Below are positions 32,561 through 44,331 of a stretch of DNA of 64,000 nucleotides, piece after piece. Source of the DNA: Cerrena zonata (lineage: Eukaryota; Basidiomycota; Agaricomycetes; Polyporales; Cerrenaceae); contig JASBNA010000001.1 in NCBI GenBank assembly GCA_038087015.1, positions 2,108,001 to 2,172,000 on the forward strand, read 5' to 3'. A program made the translations under genes and the position numbers. The notes under the pieces are model-generated. The model was not told the origin of the DNA, searched no databases, and worked only from the letters and a program-made list of their open reading frames with translations. The number at the start of each line of letters is the position of its first letter. Position 1 is the stretch's first letter.

Positions 32561-33420
32561 GCTAATCTCGCGATATTTCTTGTAGCTGAGACGCAGTTGT
32601 GGCTGCTGTTGGTGGAGAACATGCATCTTGATTTTCCGGGTTGTTCAGCACCTACTTGTAAACAAATGGATTGAAAAACATTCATTGTCCCTTTTTTTTT
32701 GTGGTCGTCAAGGTTGCTAACTTGATCGCCGTGTTGCTGTGGAAAGTGAGACTACATTTGAACATGGTAACTCCGATACTCACCAGACGTCATCTCCGCA
32801 AAATTATGACCTTTGTCAACAGTGTAGCAATCAAGCTATTGATGTCGCGCTCTGTTTACTATTAATGAGTACTAATGGGTTGAACCACATCGGCGTCCTT
32901 TCGGTGCCAGAATTGCGGGAACGGGATGCTTACTTGTGGCATGACTTGGATGCCTAATACCTGGTAAGCATAGGGACCAAACCCCATCCTGAGTCAAGTC
33001 ATATGTGGATGTCATTGGATGGGTGGGTGACGTGCACATTATAAAGACGAGATATTATTTATCCCATATTAAGAACCCTAACATCAGTAAAACCGGGAGA
33101 TCGTGGCATTGCCTTGCAGCGTTTGTGAGCATTTACTAAGCTGGCGCCTAGTTCGCATTACAACATATGACAACTACCAAGGGAGTGACACTCGACCAAG
33201 AGACGTCCAATAGATAGCACATTCATATTTACTTACGCACTATGCAAACGATGCGGAGTATATTCACATGGTATGTCCTAAGTGGATATACTGTGTGTGT
33301 ATCGCAATATTAAAACCTTACACTGCACAATACATATGTCAACATTCTTGTTATGGAGACTTGGTTCGGCAACTCAAAGGAGTTAAGTAAAAATTTCAAC
33401 AACCATTTCATTATGTACTA
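32561..33420. other. Intergenic stretch, possible extra exons of the zinc-cluster remnant
   Basis: Short open segments at 32591-32680 and 32739-32957 (with CQQCSN) could be 3' exons of the preceding pseudogene, but I could not join them confidently. From 32960 to 33420 I see nothing recognisable. Confidence 0.35.
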
Positions 33421-36400
33421 TCAATCTCTATCGTAAATCGAATCATCCGAGCCATAACCATCTGAGCCACTTGTCTCGTCTAAGCCAATATCCTCATCCT
33501 CCGAGTTGTTGTTACTGGCACCCTTGTCGCTGTCGTCACCAGAGTCTGAATCACAATCCTCTGGTTCAGTGTTGTCTGTATCATCTTCATCGATAACATC
33601 CTCCCACTCGTCCTCACCCCCCGAAGAATTTTGGCCGTCCCGAGCCATTTGATGTCCAATCCCCATATCTGTGAAGTGCATCGCCATGTCACAATCAGCG
33701 AACCTAGGAGAGTGTCAATTTCCGGACAAAGACTAAAGGGAGTAACAACACACATTCCCACATAGTAGTTCACCCAATCCTTCCTCTGCCCTGGTTTCCG
33801 AGCCACCGTAGAAATACCGGCACGAAGTAAACGACCTGTCTTCCCCATCGCAAAGGCCGGGATCAGATGGCACCCACGAATTACCACAGACGGGTCTAAG
33901 AATCCAAATGCGAATCTATCATCCTCGGGAACAAAGCCAATCTTGGGTAGGTGTGAATGTCTGAGCCCTGAACGGCTGCCTGGTTCAATGCCATACCACC
34001 GTACCCACAAGAATTGAATCAGAGTAGAGGAGATCGGCCAAAGGGTACTTTCTCTGGAAGGAAATACCGACGCAGAGGTATGGAAAACGCCTAGAACTTG
34101 AACATGCCAGAACAGATGCGCTCCTGCTGCCGTTTCAGGAGAATTAACTATAACATTACACTGCCTTGATGGGTTGAGAGAGTCTTGATCTCGTCTCACG
34201 TTGTAGGTGGTATAATTTACCTGAAATCATGAAACTGAGAAGATTCGGTCATCTGCGATGCGAAGACTATTACGATCAGCATCGGTGAAGTCATCATGAT
34301 CATCACCATCAAACTCTCAATATGTGAGTTGTCCTAAGATATGATCATGTAGCTTAGACCTGAAATCCTGTATAAATACCTCAGTTTTTGTATAAGCTCC
34401 GAGTCAGATGAGATTTAAATCACATACTTTGAATGCAGGATCATGTTGATTGGTGTGAATGAAACTGGACAGTTTGATAGGGTGGTTATGAGAGTGACTA
34501 ATGAAGTGATGCTGATTGGGTGGAAGGTATCCAGTGGGATCACGTCCTGCTGCAAGATGCCGGTGACGCTTGCAACTCGCTGGTTTCGTCTGAGGATCTT
34601 GTTGATGGTGAGTTTGGCGGACATATGCAGTACGCATAAATCATTTACTGATCTGCTTGGCTGGGTTAAACTTGGAGCTGAGCCGGTAGAGATGCTTTAC
34701 AAAATGATGAGCAAGCTCGCCCTGTGAGTAGTAAATAATACTGTCAGGAAATTGTGTCGGAAGAGATAAATTGGTGGGAGACATACTATCTGAGTCGAGT
34801 AAATATCGACAGGACCAAACAAGCATATGGACCGGACATAATCACCCAACACATGCCACTTGTATGTGTTCAAGTTGATTGTTTTGTGTTTTCGAGTGGA
34901 TGTGGACGATGACATGAGGTTCTTGTTTTGTTGCGCTTGACGGTGTTCACAAGCGGCCCTCTCTCGTGGTAGCTCATACATTTCAGTCCGTGTACATGTC
35001 ACATTAGCAAATTGGCGCATTATTTTCCCAAGTTCTGTGGTAGCATGTTCAAGACAGTTGAGGGTTTTCTCTGTATGTATCCGAAGTTTGGCAAGTGCAT
35101 GCCATTTGGCCATCTTGAAAAGCAACTTCCCAACAAGAAGATTATCTTCTTCAAGATCAAAGAGTCCCTCAAAAGCAGGAATGGCACAGAGAAGAAGATC
35201 TTCAAAATCTCGCGCAGCGAGCTTCTTCATCTCTGAGGGATTATCGGCAAATCGACGTATGGTATCTTTACCAAAACGGGGGATGAGGCAGTATCTGGCC
35301 CATATTCAGGGTAAGTACTTCGTTAGTAAAGGGAGTTCATGTTTACTTACCTCCTATCTAGTTCCGCAATCTTATCATTTCCATTACGTTGAGCATACAC
35401 AAGTCGCACGAGGTGTGTGAATACAGCCTTCCACACACCAAGATTATACTCATGCATGAAGTCAACAGTGAGCATCCAATGGAGGTTAAAGTCCTCCCCC
35501 AAGCGATCAATGAATGCATTCTGATAGCATGTTAATGAGCGCATTGAGGGAATAAATGTAAAGTTGATATACTTACTACTGTGGGGACCGAGGATGTTTC
35601 CTTGAGAAGGTTGTCAATGGCAGTAGAAGCAACACCGTAACCTGCGTCGTAAATGTATTTTCTTGCTACTGTTACTGCACGGGAGAGATATTTCCATACA
35701 CCAGCTTGGACATGAAATGCCATATCGTAAACTTGCCCCATAAGATGGAGTTTTGACTTCGGAGTGAGGCAACGAGTACATGGGCAAAGACCTTTATCTC
35801 GAATTGTTGCCAAAAGAACCCTAAAATATGTTTTAAATCAATACAGGGTCTGTGAAAAAGGGCCAAAAAATTTGTACTTCTCTGGATAATCAGCCGAATA
35901 AGTGAAAAACCGGGGGTATATTCTACGAGATATACCATCGGGACATTTTACAACCAGACCATACTTGTAGGCATGTAAAAAGTCATCATCAAGTAGTTCC
36001 TTCCACACAGCATGCATAAGTTCACGACGGCAATGTGTGAGTATTTCCTTCCCTTGTGTTTGCCATTTTTTATGCCATCTCGAAACAGCGTCTTGAAATG
36101 AGTCGGAAAGCTAGTAGACAACAATGAGCATGTTATATGGTTAAATAAAATGCTGCCTTACTGATGGGATGTATGCAACATGATGACAGGCACCAGAATC
36201 AGGAAGAGCCCCAATATACTTGGAAAGATTTCTGAAAATCAGGTAGATTGGCCAAAGCTTTGCCGTTCCAAAGTCTGCCAGGTGAGTAGTGTTGGACCAG
36301 TGCATAAGTGCTGCAACAACCTTCTCGAGTGTACAGTTTGGGTCATCAGTAGGCACATAATGTTTGACTTTATCGTCTTCCTCAAGAAATATGTCAGAGT

Positions 36401-37733
36401 TGTACAGTTCACTGTAGACATGTTGATCCTTGTTTGTTAGCGGTGAACGGTGGAAGAGTTGGAATGGAGAGTAGTGAAGTTGGTTAGCGAACTTGTCTGT
36501 ACTGAATGCTGCTGTGATTAGATCGGTCAATTTCTGGTGATAGAGGCCAGGTATTTCGACTTTTCGACCACTGTCTGCTTCACCGGTGGGAACGTTGATA
36601 GTAACAGATGTTTCATGAAATTGGCCTGCATCAAATAATGGATGATGTATTGTTGGCCCTTCACTAACAGGATTAGAGTGTGATGCCTGTCTACAATTCG
36701 CTTCATCCAGCCGTTTATTTTCTCGATGAGCACTGAAGCCATCGAGCTGAGGTATTTTGAAGTCCTGGTGGCAGAGCACATCATGAACCAATTCATCAAC
36801 CTGCTCCTCAGACTTGTTCGTAAACCCGTTGTTTGCCCAATTCATTAGCAAAGCGATGGTTTTGCTTGTAAAAGGCAAGTAGGATGGAACAGGATTAGCC
36901 TGCTGTGACAGCGGAGGAGGTTTATCGGTCATTAGGGTGGATGATACATTGCCCTCACTTGTAGTATCCCGAGGCTGTTGTATGTTTGACAGATGCTCAG
37001 AGCCTATAAGACTATCAGGGTCAAATGACGGGTGGTGAGGGAACTTTCTCCATAAACCAAATATATTAGCAGCAGTGGAATATGTATCCCGTACAATGAG
37101 GGTGACTCGATGCCGGAAGGATGACAATGGATTCAACAGGGTAGGGTCAGGTAGTGCTATTGGGGGCTCAGGTGGTTGATCAATGTATCGTGCAGGTAGT
37201 CGGTGAGGTCGAACAGCTCGGCCAGCAGCTGATAGAACAGGCAGTGGGGGAGGCGGTGGGGGAGGCAGTGGGGGAGGTGGAGGAGGCGGAGGAGGGGAAG
37301 GAGGTGGAAGAGGGGAAGGAGGTGAGGGAGGCGGAGGTGGATTAGTAGGGTGACCATCCAGATCCACAGTGAGGTTGTGCTGGTTAAGAGTGTCTGTTTG
37401 ACCAGATGTTGTGTTGGGTGAGGGTGTAACTAATCTTCGCTTTGCCTGTCACCATGTGTAGACAATAAGTTAAATGCAAAACAAAGCGAAAAATGGGCTT
37501 ACCGCTTGGTTGAGTATGTCTGTCCTATGTCATTTCAGTTGATAGAGAGCAAGTTCAGATGTGAGTCCCATTGAACTTCCATCATTTTCAGACTGGCGAT
37601 CTGACCCGAGATAGTGAGACGAGGTGCCCAACTGCTCCAAAAAATGAGGGCAGGTTTTGCGATGAAACTTGCAACGGCGGTTCGTGTCAAAAACCAGTGA
37701 GCACTTGTCAGAGCATTTCCAAGTCGGAGGCAT
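33421..37733 (-). CDS. Plavaka-type transposase
   Basis: A multi-exon gene. Exon 1 (37733-about 37510) encodes a short Cys/His motif (CSDKCSLVFDTNRRCKFHRKTC). Next comes a Pro-rich linker (about 37340-37240), then VRDTYSTAANIFGLWRKF, FSTDKFANQLHYSPFQLF, ALMHWSNTTHLADFGTAKLWPIYLIFRNLSKY and PDSGACHHVAYIP. Later exons carry CPCTRCLTPKSKLHLMG (about 35780), LTVDFMHEYNLGVWKAVFTHLVR (35480-35410), and a C-terminal block with FWHVQVLGVFH and an acidic tail ending at 33421. This succession is what I know of the Plavaka DDE transposase family of Agaricomycetes. The exons I followed are open, so the enzyme could be intact. The Pro-rich run (37330-37230) encodes dozens of consecutive prolines broken by Ser/Leu. 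Terminal repeats were not identified. Confidence 0.87.
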
Positions 37734-38282
37734 GGTGAATATCAGAATAATGGCAAGGTAGGCTATGAGAAGTATTCAGAAGGGGAGGAACACCACCATT
37801 ACAATGAGGGTGTTCGCCCTCGTAGGCTCAAGAAGATAGAAGACTAGGGGGAATGGATCGAATTCGTCAGAACTGAGGGTGTCATAGGAGTCGATAGACT
37901 TACCTATGAGTCAGCACAGTAGCGGTGCCCATCATATCTCTTCCGCAACGGTTCCTGAGGAGAGAGGGAGATGAGACACTAGAAGCACATGGAGAAATGT
38001 GTTTGATATTGTGCCAAAAAAATGATGCACCTACTATTGTTGGCCCAAGCCAGTCTGGAATAGACTACCCTTCGCCGTTGCTCGGCGAGACAATGTTTCG
38101 TTTCGATAACGACACATGACACGGTCACCTGCGGAACGCGTAACCTTGTTGAATGACATTCAACGCGCCGTAGAAATTAGAGCTGAAATTTTGATATATA
38201 AGAGTGACTGGACAACGTACTAGGAACAAACCCACACTTACCCACTTGCACTTACCCACCTGTCGCACATCTACTTAGTGTC
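37734..38282. other. Divergent promoter region
   Basis: Separates the divergent Plavaka gene and the second DUF6698-like gene. A TATA box for the plus-strand gene is annotated separately. No gene is seen; an open stretch at 37925-38119 has no recognisable motif. Confidence 0.45.
38195..38202 (+). promoter_or_regulatory. TATA box (TATATAAG) of the DUF6698-like gene
   Basis: TATATAAG lies 81 bp upstream of the ATG at 38283, with a C/A-rich leader between (repeats of CTTACCCAC), a typical fungal core promoter arrangement. Confidence 0.5.
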
Positions 38283-39984
38283 ATGGCACGTTCTGCTCCC
38301 CAACACCAACGCCGCACTAGACGCAGCAGTAGCTCTCTGGCATCTCCTCCTCCTCATACTCATCAGCATCGTCGTGGTGAGGACGAGGAACCTGAGGCAG
38401 ATGACAGACTTCTAGCGTTGATGGAGGAGATTGAACATCTCAAGACTCTCATCTGTGAGCTTCAGCAGGCTCAGACACAAGGAAACAAAAGAAAGAGAAC
38501 GTACGTATGTTCCACCTACATTTCCTCCCTGAATCAAATACTCATATATGAAACAGAGTGGAGAGGTCGACAACAACCCTTGGAAGAGGGTTCCATCGAC
38601 TTGTTCATATAACAGAGACTCCTGGAAGTATCGTCGTCAATGCCAAAGCTCACCTTGTTGCATTAAGTCATCAGGAGACGGTGGCTGAAATCCAGGTCCT
38701 GCAAGAGATGCCAGAAGATGATCTATCTGACGATCAGGCAAAGAGACTTGAGGCATGGCAAGCGTGAGTACCATCGGTTATCTTATCTTCACTGAAGCAT
38801 ACTCACATCGATCATCTTCAGGCAAGAACGCAACCTTCAGACTTTCGCTTGCTTCTGACAACTCGTCCCTAACTTGGATCGAACTTTGACGGAGTTAAAC
38901 CCAACTGCATTGATACAATTCTATGACAATGTATGAAAATATCTGTGCTCACTAATATCTGTCTAATTTTCTTCATAAGATTAAGACAGGTGCTGGTGAG
39001 GCCCGAAGTGACGACATATCCGCAGTCAGCAGATACTTGGGTTCCCTTCTGAACGACTCGTCACTGGACCCTTTCCCTTATTTCCGTACACATGGGAAGG
39101 ATGTACGTGAGAATCGTGGTGTTACCCATGACACCTGTCTCCGTCTCTTGCTCTCTGTTGAATGGGAGGATTCCGTTGAGTAAGTTTTTGTGACATCGTT
39201 TACATTCGCATCATTGATCTTGGTGCCCAAACACTGGTAGGCTTCGCCAACAAATCCGGAATAATGAGAAGTCCTTAGGCCAAAGCTTCTTCTTTCATCT
39301 TTTTTATGAAGACCTCATTGGCAACTCTGAGAACCTAGACAATGGTTTTCTCAAGTCAAAGGTGCTAGTGTTAGTGAGTATCCAATCCTTCTTATCTCAC
39401 TAGCCTTCCCTCATGTATTGTGTATCAGCTGTACAAATTTGTTTTCACTTCTCCCTCATCAGCCACAGGTGGCCTTGACGACGACAACAACAACAACATC
39501 TTTTCTCCGCCTCCAAAGAAGACACAGTGTTCTCGCGCCACACGTGGCCCTGTCGTGAGCATTTTGAACATGCAACAACAGGTGTCGATCCGCTCTATTG
39601 CGTACATCGGCTCGTTGGTGAGTCATATTCATTCTCCTTTTTGAGCATATGAAATGACGAGATGCACCAGGCAATTTTTGCATTAACGGATGCGGCACAA
39701 TGGAGCCCGTCCTATGGAGGTATAGATTTCGTCGCGCTGTACAACTTCCTTGTCGATTATTTCGAAGACTCTGCTACCAAGGAGGAAGCCGCTCATTCAG
39801 AGGATCTCTTGAAGTGGTGGAACGAGTATGTCTTTCTTACATGCTAATTCTGACAAGATATCTAACTTCCTTTAGGCAAGTCTTCGGAAAGCCCGTTCCA
39901 AGTAACCAATCAAGTATGGTTGCTTCCTCTTCAAAGAAGGCTCTGCGCAGGCAAAGGAGGGCACGGATGCAAAATGCGAATTAA
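38283..39984 (+). pseudogene. DUF6698-like gene, copy 2 (one nonsense codon)
   Basis: Starts at ATG 38283 with an Arg/Ser-rich segment, then a helical stretch LLALMEEIEHLKTLICELQQAQ. Exons joined by short introns carry TLGRGFHRLVHITETPGS, PEDDLSDDQAKRLEAWQA, TGAGEARSDDISAVSRYLG, VTHDTCLRLLLSVEWED, LYKFVFTSPSSA, ARGPVVSILNMQQ-like text and FVALYNFLVDYFEDSATKEEAAHSEDLLKWWNE, ending with a basic tail (KKALRRQRRAR) and TAA at 39982-39984. The FTSPSSA and GPVVSI-like blocks match what I recall of DUF6698. In the exon after LEAWQA an in-frame TGA at 38856-38858 lies where CGA (Arg) would fit. If that stop is real the gene is dead; everything else is open. Function of the family is unknown; it is highly repeated in such genomes. 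Confidence 0.72.
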
Positions 39985-40559
39985 TTCTATATTCTATTTA
40001 TTTCATATGTTTTCCGAGTATTAGAATTCAGTGCTACCAAATTAATAATTTTATTTATTGAAATCGATCCTGCATTGTGTGTTCGAACCGAGATGTCGAA
40101 ATGGTCGCCCTGGTGTGGACACTTGACCACTGTGTCGCAACATGCCAAAACCGTGGTGAAACTCCATTTCCGTGATGGCCACTTCACGCTGAGGGCGTTA
40201 TCTGCGCTCGAAACTATCCAAAGACACGCAGCTACCACCATTTGAGGCTATGGTAAGCAACTTCACATAACCTTGACCGAATGGCATCAACATTACCCTA
40301 TTTACATGGAGTTATATTACAGTATCTTCGAATGTGGATTGACACTCGACTTGGCCGCCCCAAGATCGCTTCACAAGATTGGCAGGTATCATATACTGTC
40401 ATACGAGGATCTCCATTTTTTACTGATGAATGAGCCTCAAGAGCCGGGGCTGCCCTAGCCATTAGTATGTAAGATTGGTTCTTTTGCTGGTTACCATCAC
40501 GTCATCAGCAGAGTTAGAGCAGACGGCAGAGACCAAAAGAAAGCAGCTATGAGACTGGG
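39985..40559. other. Intergenic stretch
   Basis: No gene or repeat recognised; a short open frame at 40273-40458 has no supporting feature. Confidence 0.4.
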
Positions 40560-41200
40560 ATATTAGAGAACTGTCAAGAGGTAAATATTCAACCATCTGG
40601 GCGGTGCCTGTCCAGCCCGTTCAGTGGTATAGAGCCATTCTAAATGGAACGAGTAGGGTGCGTTTCCTCCTTTCCGAATGGAGTAGTCGTGTGCAGCCGT
40701 ATTCGGTGCTGGTGCCTTTGCGAATGGGATAGTGGAGGCTGCTATTGCCGTGTACGAAGTCCATCTAGAATGGATAGGACTCATGTAATGAGAGCCCCTT
40801 GTCTTCCATCTGCAATGGATGAGTAGCCTTGACTACCCGCACAGGGGTCTGACTGGCTCTATCGTCGCCTCAGGGTCCCATTCGCAAAGGGATGGTGGCT
40901 GCGACCTTCCCAATTACCCTCTTGAGATGAATAGGTAAGTGACGCTATCCTGGTGCGCCTTTCCATAAGCAATGGGATGGAGGTAGAGACGGATCCTGAT
41001 GTTATCTCCATTCCATATGGATATAGGGGCAGCCGCTATTGCGGTATACTCATGTTGTTCGGAATGGCGGGGGTATATGGTACTATGAACAGTGTAATTT
41101 CCCATACACTTCCGAATGGAACTGTCAGCTATTCGCACGCCGGTGATCCATGTTCTATGGGTGAGTAGTGTCCGCCTTTCGTGAGATGCAACAGAAAGAA
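40560..41200. repeat. Degenerate dispersed AATGGA/GAATGG repeats
   Basis: Variants of TTCCGAATGGA recur roughly every 50-90 bp: TAAATGGAACGAG, CCGAATGGAGT, GCGAATGGGAT, TAGAATGGATAG, GCAATGGATGAG, AAGCAATGGGATGG, TTCGGAATGGCGG, CCGAATGGAAC. Both strands carry short open frames, none convincing. This may be an old tandem array. Confidence 0.45.
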
Positions 41201-41286
41201 AGCGGCAGCAAATAGCGGGGACAACGTGCGCCAGTCGACGAGGGAGCCAATATCGTATCTTCCCGGGGATATGCGTTCGGCATTTA

Positions 41287-41430
41287 GGGTCGCGAATATG
41301 AATCGTGAGCGAGGGTCGCGAATATGTATCGTGAGTGAGGGTCGCGAATGTGAGTCGTGTGTGAGGGTCGCGAATATGTATCGTCAGTGAGAGTCGCGAA
41401 TGTGGAACGTAAGCGTCGGTTTGGAACATA
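41287..41430 (+). repeat. 26-bp tandem repeat array
   Basis: The unit GGGTCGCGAATATGTATCGT(GAGTGA) starts at 41287, 41313, 41339, 41365 and 41391 (last start GAGTCG), exactly 26 bp apart, then decays towards 41430. The unit is not a multiple of three, so the open frame across it is not coding evidence. The array is CG-rich, with GTCGCGA in every unit. Confidence 0.85.
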
Positions 41431-42053
41431 AGTCAAGAAGCTGAGTCGCAGGTGTCAGTCGTGAGTGTAAGTCGAGAAGGCTACTCGGGAGGCAAAATCG
41501 GGTGCAAGAGCTGGCTTACTGAAGGCTTGTATCGGTCAGATGCAAAGTTCCTCTCGAAGCGGCCTCCCCCAACGGAAAGGAAACTCGTAGCTCAAAAGCT
41601 GCAGTGTCACCCGCATCATACTGCGCACAAAGGGGCGGAGCGATACGAGCATCGGATGAGTGTTGCGGCTAGAGGACTTGGACCATTCGTATAACGCCTA
41701 AACCTCATGACGCTCGCGCTATATGCGCCCGCAAGCATCGGACGATACGAGACATCTAAGATTACAAGACATGGATTCTATACGTTTGTGTGAACAGTTC
41801 TCAAGAGTAACGAAGTATAACAATTATGATACAACACTACAACGGGGAAATTAGCGAACAAGATATAGAGCTCGGTACTATACAATGGGCAATTAACAAG
41901 ATATGGATATCAACAGCAACATCTAGAACGAGACAATTATGACATAGAACACGAGGGTCGGTGCTATACAATGCGGAGACTACAAGATGCGGAAGGCAAA
42001 AACGAGACTGAGTACAAGAAGTGATAAGGGTGATAACAATTCTGCGAGAAAGA

Positions 42054-43743
42054 CTACGCCGCATCTTCTTCATCCATGCCTATTGCTGTAGGCCAGAAGT
42101 TGAGGTCGCGCAAGGGATCCCTGGTGCGTTCAATAAGCTCCTGTAATCACTGGATCGCAGCCCAAATTTTAGGCTTCATAAAAGTAAGGTCAAATTTTAT
42201 AAAAAGTCTCTTACAAAACATGATTTTAAGCACCTAAAAATTGTCAAAAAATGCAGAATTTCAGCAAAATTTGATAAATCATAAAATCCTTGGCTAATTC
42301 AGACTTTTGTATCCAATTTTTACACTTTAGAAATATTGAATTTTTGTTTATTTTTTATTCAAGAAAAGTTCACTATGCAAAATTCAAAATTTTGATGCAC
42401 TTTTGTTTCTCCAAAAGTGATATAAAATTTAAACTGCTAATTTGGAAAGGTCAGTGATATTGCATACTTAAATATCTCTATCAGATAGTATAATTGACAG
42501 AGACTATGATTTACCAACAATAGTAGTCTATATCTTCTCTCTAGGCTCTCTATTTATAACACTTTATTTTGATATATACAATTATATTACAATTTTTAGA
42601 GAAATAAAAGTGTATCAAAATTTGGAATTTTGCATAGTAAACTTTTCTCTAATAAAAAATAAGCAAAAATTCAATATTTCTAAAGTCTAAAAATTAGATA
42701 CAAAAGTCTGAATTAGACAAGGATTTTATGATTTATCAAATTTTGCTGAAATTCTGCATTTTCTGACAATTTTTAGGTGCTTAAAATCATGTTTTGTAAG
42801 AGACTTTTTATAAGATTTTACTTTACTTTTATGAAGCTCAAAATTTGGGCTACGGTCCAGTGAATTCCTCCTCAGCCGCGGAATTACGATCTTCGGGCAG
42901 AGCATCCAGTGCTGGAAGAGGCACTGGAGATCCATCCATGACGATAGCCATGGAAGCGTCTTCAACGGCAGTTTGGTCTTGCGTGGCATACGTGTCGTAC
43001 GTGTCGTAGAGCGCGTCGAGAGTTTGGATAGCGCTGAGGTCGGTCAGTGGCCGATTGTGTGGCCCGACAAGTGGAAATGATGGAACGACGATATGGGGGA
43101 GACATTCGCTCCTCGGGTTAGAGTGTTCCGGCTGGTGGGAACACCTACTACAATCCGGGCACCGACCGCAAGCATGGACGTGGTCGTAGTGACATATTCC
43201 GCATCGCGAGCAGAATAGGCAGTGTTTGGCTTGCGGTCTCGTGAGAGCAACGATGCTCTCCAACGAGGAGCATACGACGTTGCCATTGTCGTCCTCTCTG
43301 TCGCAGGAACCGTGGTAGCGGAGTGCCTCATAGTTGAGGCGTAGCACCTAGAAAGGTAAATCGAGTAGGTCATTACACCAAGATAGCAGAATAAGGAGAC
43401 GAACCTTGTCCGTCATGACTCTATATGCGTTGCTGAAATGATGGGGTCAGCTTCTCCATAATGCGGACGCGTGCCTGGGGTAGCAGAGACATACCGAAGT
43501 TGATTGCGCTCCCATTCGTCGTTTCGAAACTAGAAGTGATCGGGCGATTAGTACGAAAGTATTTTATAACATCTCGGGACTTACCAGCTCCAAGTCAATC
43601 AATGACAATCGACGGATTTGTTCTTCGGACCAGACAGGCGAAACCTCAAGCTACGCCAAGCTTTAGATTCTTGCGGTAAAGAATGCAATAACACTTACCA
43701 TCCGATAGTAGTCGATGTGGGCGTCGACTGTGGTAATGCGCAT
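42054..43743 (-). CDS. Cys-rich protein of unknown function, coding exon split by FB5
   Basis: Exons joined by eye from ATG 43743: MRITTVDAHIDYYRM, then WSEEQIRRLSLIDLEL, FRNDEWERNQLR, NAYRVMTDK and the long exon from 43346 (VLRLNYEALRYHG). The long exon carries a dense cysteine cluster, HCLFCSRCGICHYD followed by HACGRCPDCSRC, suggesting zinc binding. FB5 interrupts the exon after AAEEE. Without FB5 and one AAT duplicate the reading continues LQELIERTRDPLRDLNFW and ends DEEDAA with TAG at 42054-42056. With FB5 present the protein ends a few codons into the element. No domain recognised. Another start upstream of 43743 cannot be excluded. Confidence 0.6.
42148..42862. mobile_element. Foldback element FB5 (715 bp, subfamily B with a subfamily A right end, TSD AAT)
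   Basis: CACTGG..CCAGTG termini with AAT on both sides. The left arm is pure subfamily B. The right end reads, on the minus strand, AAAGTAAAGTAAAATCTTAT like subfamily A for about the first 50-65 bp, then changes to subfamily B (GATTTTAAGCACC). It is therefore a mosaic. Confidence 0.94.
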
Positions 43744-44331
43744 CTCGATAAAGCTGTTAGCAGGAAGGTAGGAGAGGTGATGGATTAGAGACGATAGAAA
43801 CTAAGACACCTCCCGCTATATGGAAATAGCGGACGATTAAAGTAACGTAACGTAACGAGCGTCCCGGTACGCACTAGTACGGGATATCAAATTCATAACT
43901 TACGAACCTTCTACGGTATAGTAGATGATCTCATCCGAAGGTATCGCGCAAATTAAGGTTCAATCATGACCATACATAACTATTCGGAGTCCTGGGCTGC
44001 GTAACAATGTTTCCCAGGTCCTCGAGAAGTAGGAATGAGGAAACTCTCTCGGTACAAACGACGGATATCCTGCGAATACTGACCAGAACCTCCGAACCTA
44101 TTCTCACCGAAACCTTAACTAACAAAACACAACTTGCAATTTGAAATTGAACGCTTGCACAGCAGCGGATGGACCAGTCGGATGGTTTGACCGGCTCAAT
44201 GACGTCATTGCGGATAGGTGCTTGCGCAGAGTCTTGCGTAGGTCGCGCTTGACATTAATGGCCCAAGTCGATCATTGATGCTGACTTTTAATATATGGAG
44301 GTCATCGATAAAATAATATATTGTAAGTACA
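43744..44331. other. Intergenic stretch
   Basis: Contains a short (GTAAC) run near 43840-43856 and an ACGCACTAGTACGG-like dyad just after it. No gene is supported. Confidence 0.4.

Noticed and set aside
36141..37367. The Pro-rich run read as a separate structural protein
   Set aside because: It is the linker of the Plavaka transposase; conserved transposase blocks follow in the same frame.
41181..41390. A coding ORF over the 26-bp repeats
   Set aside because: The unit is not a multiple of three and each copy is read in a different frame.
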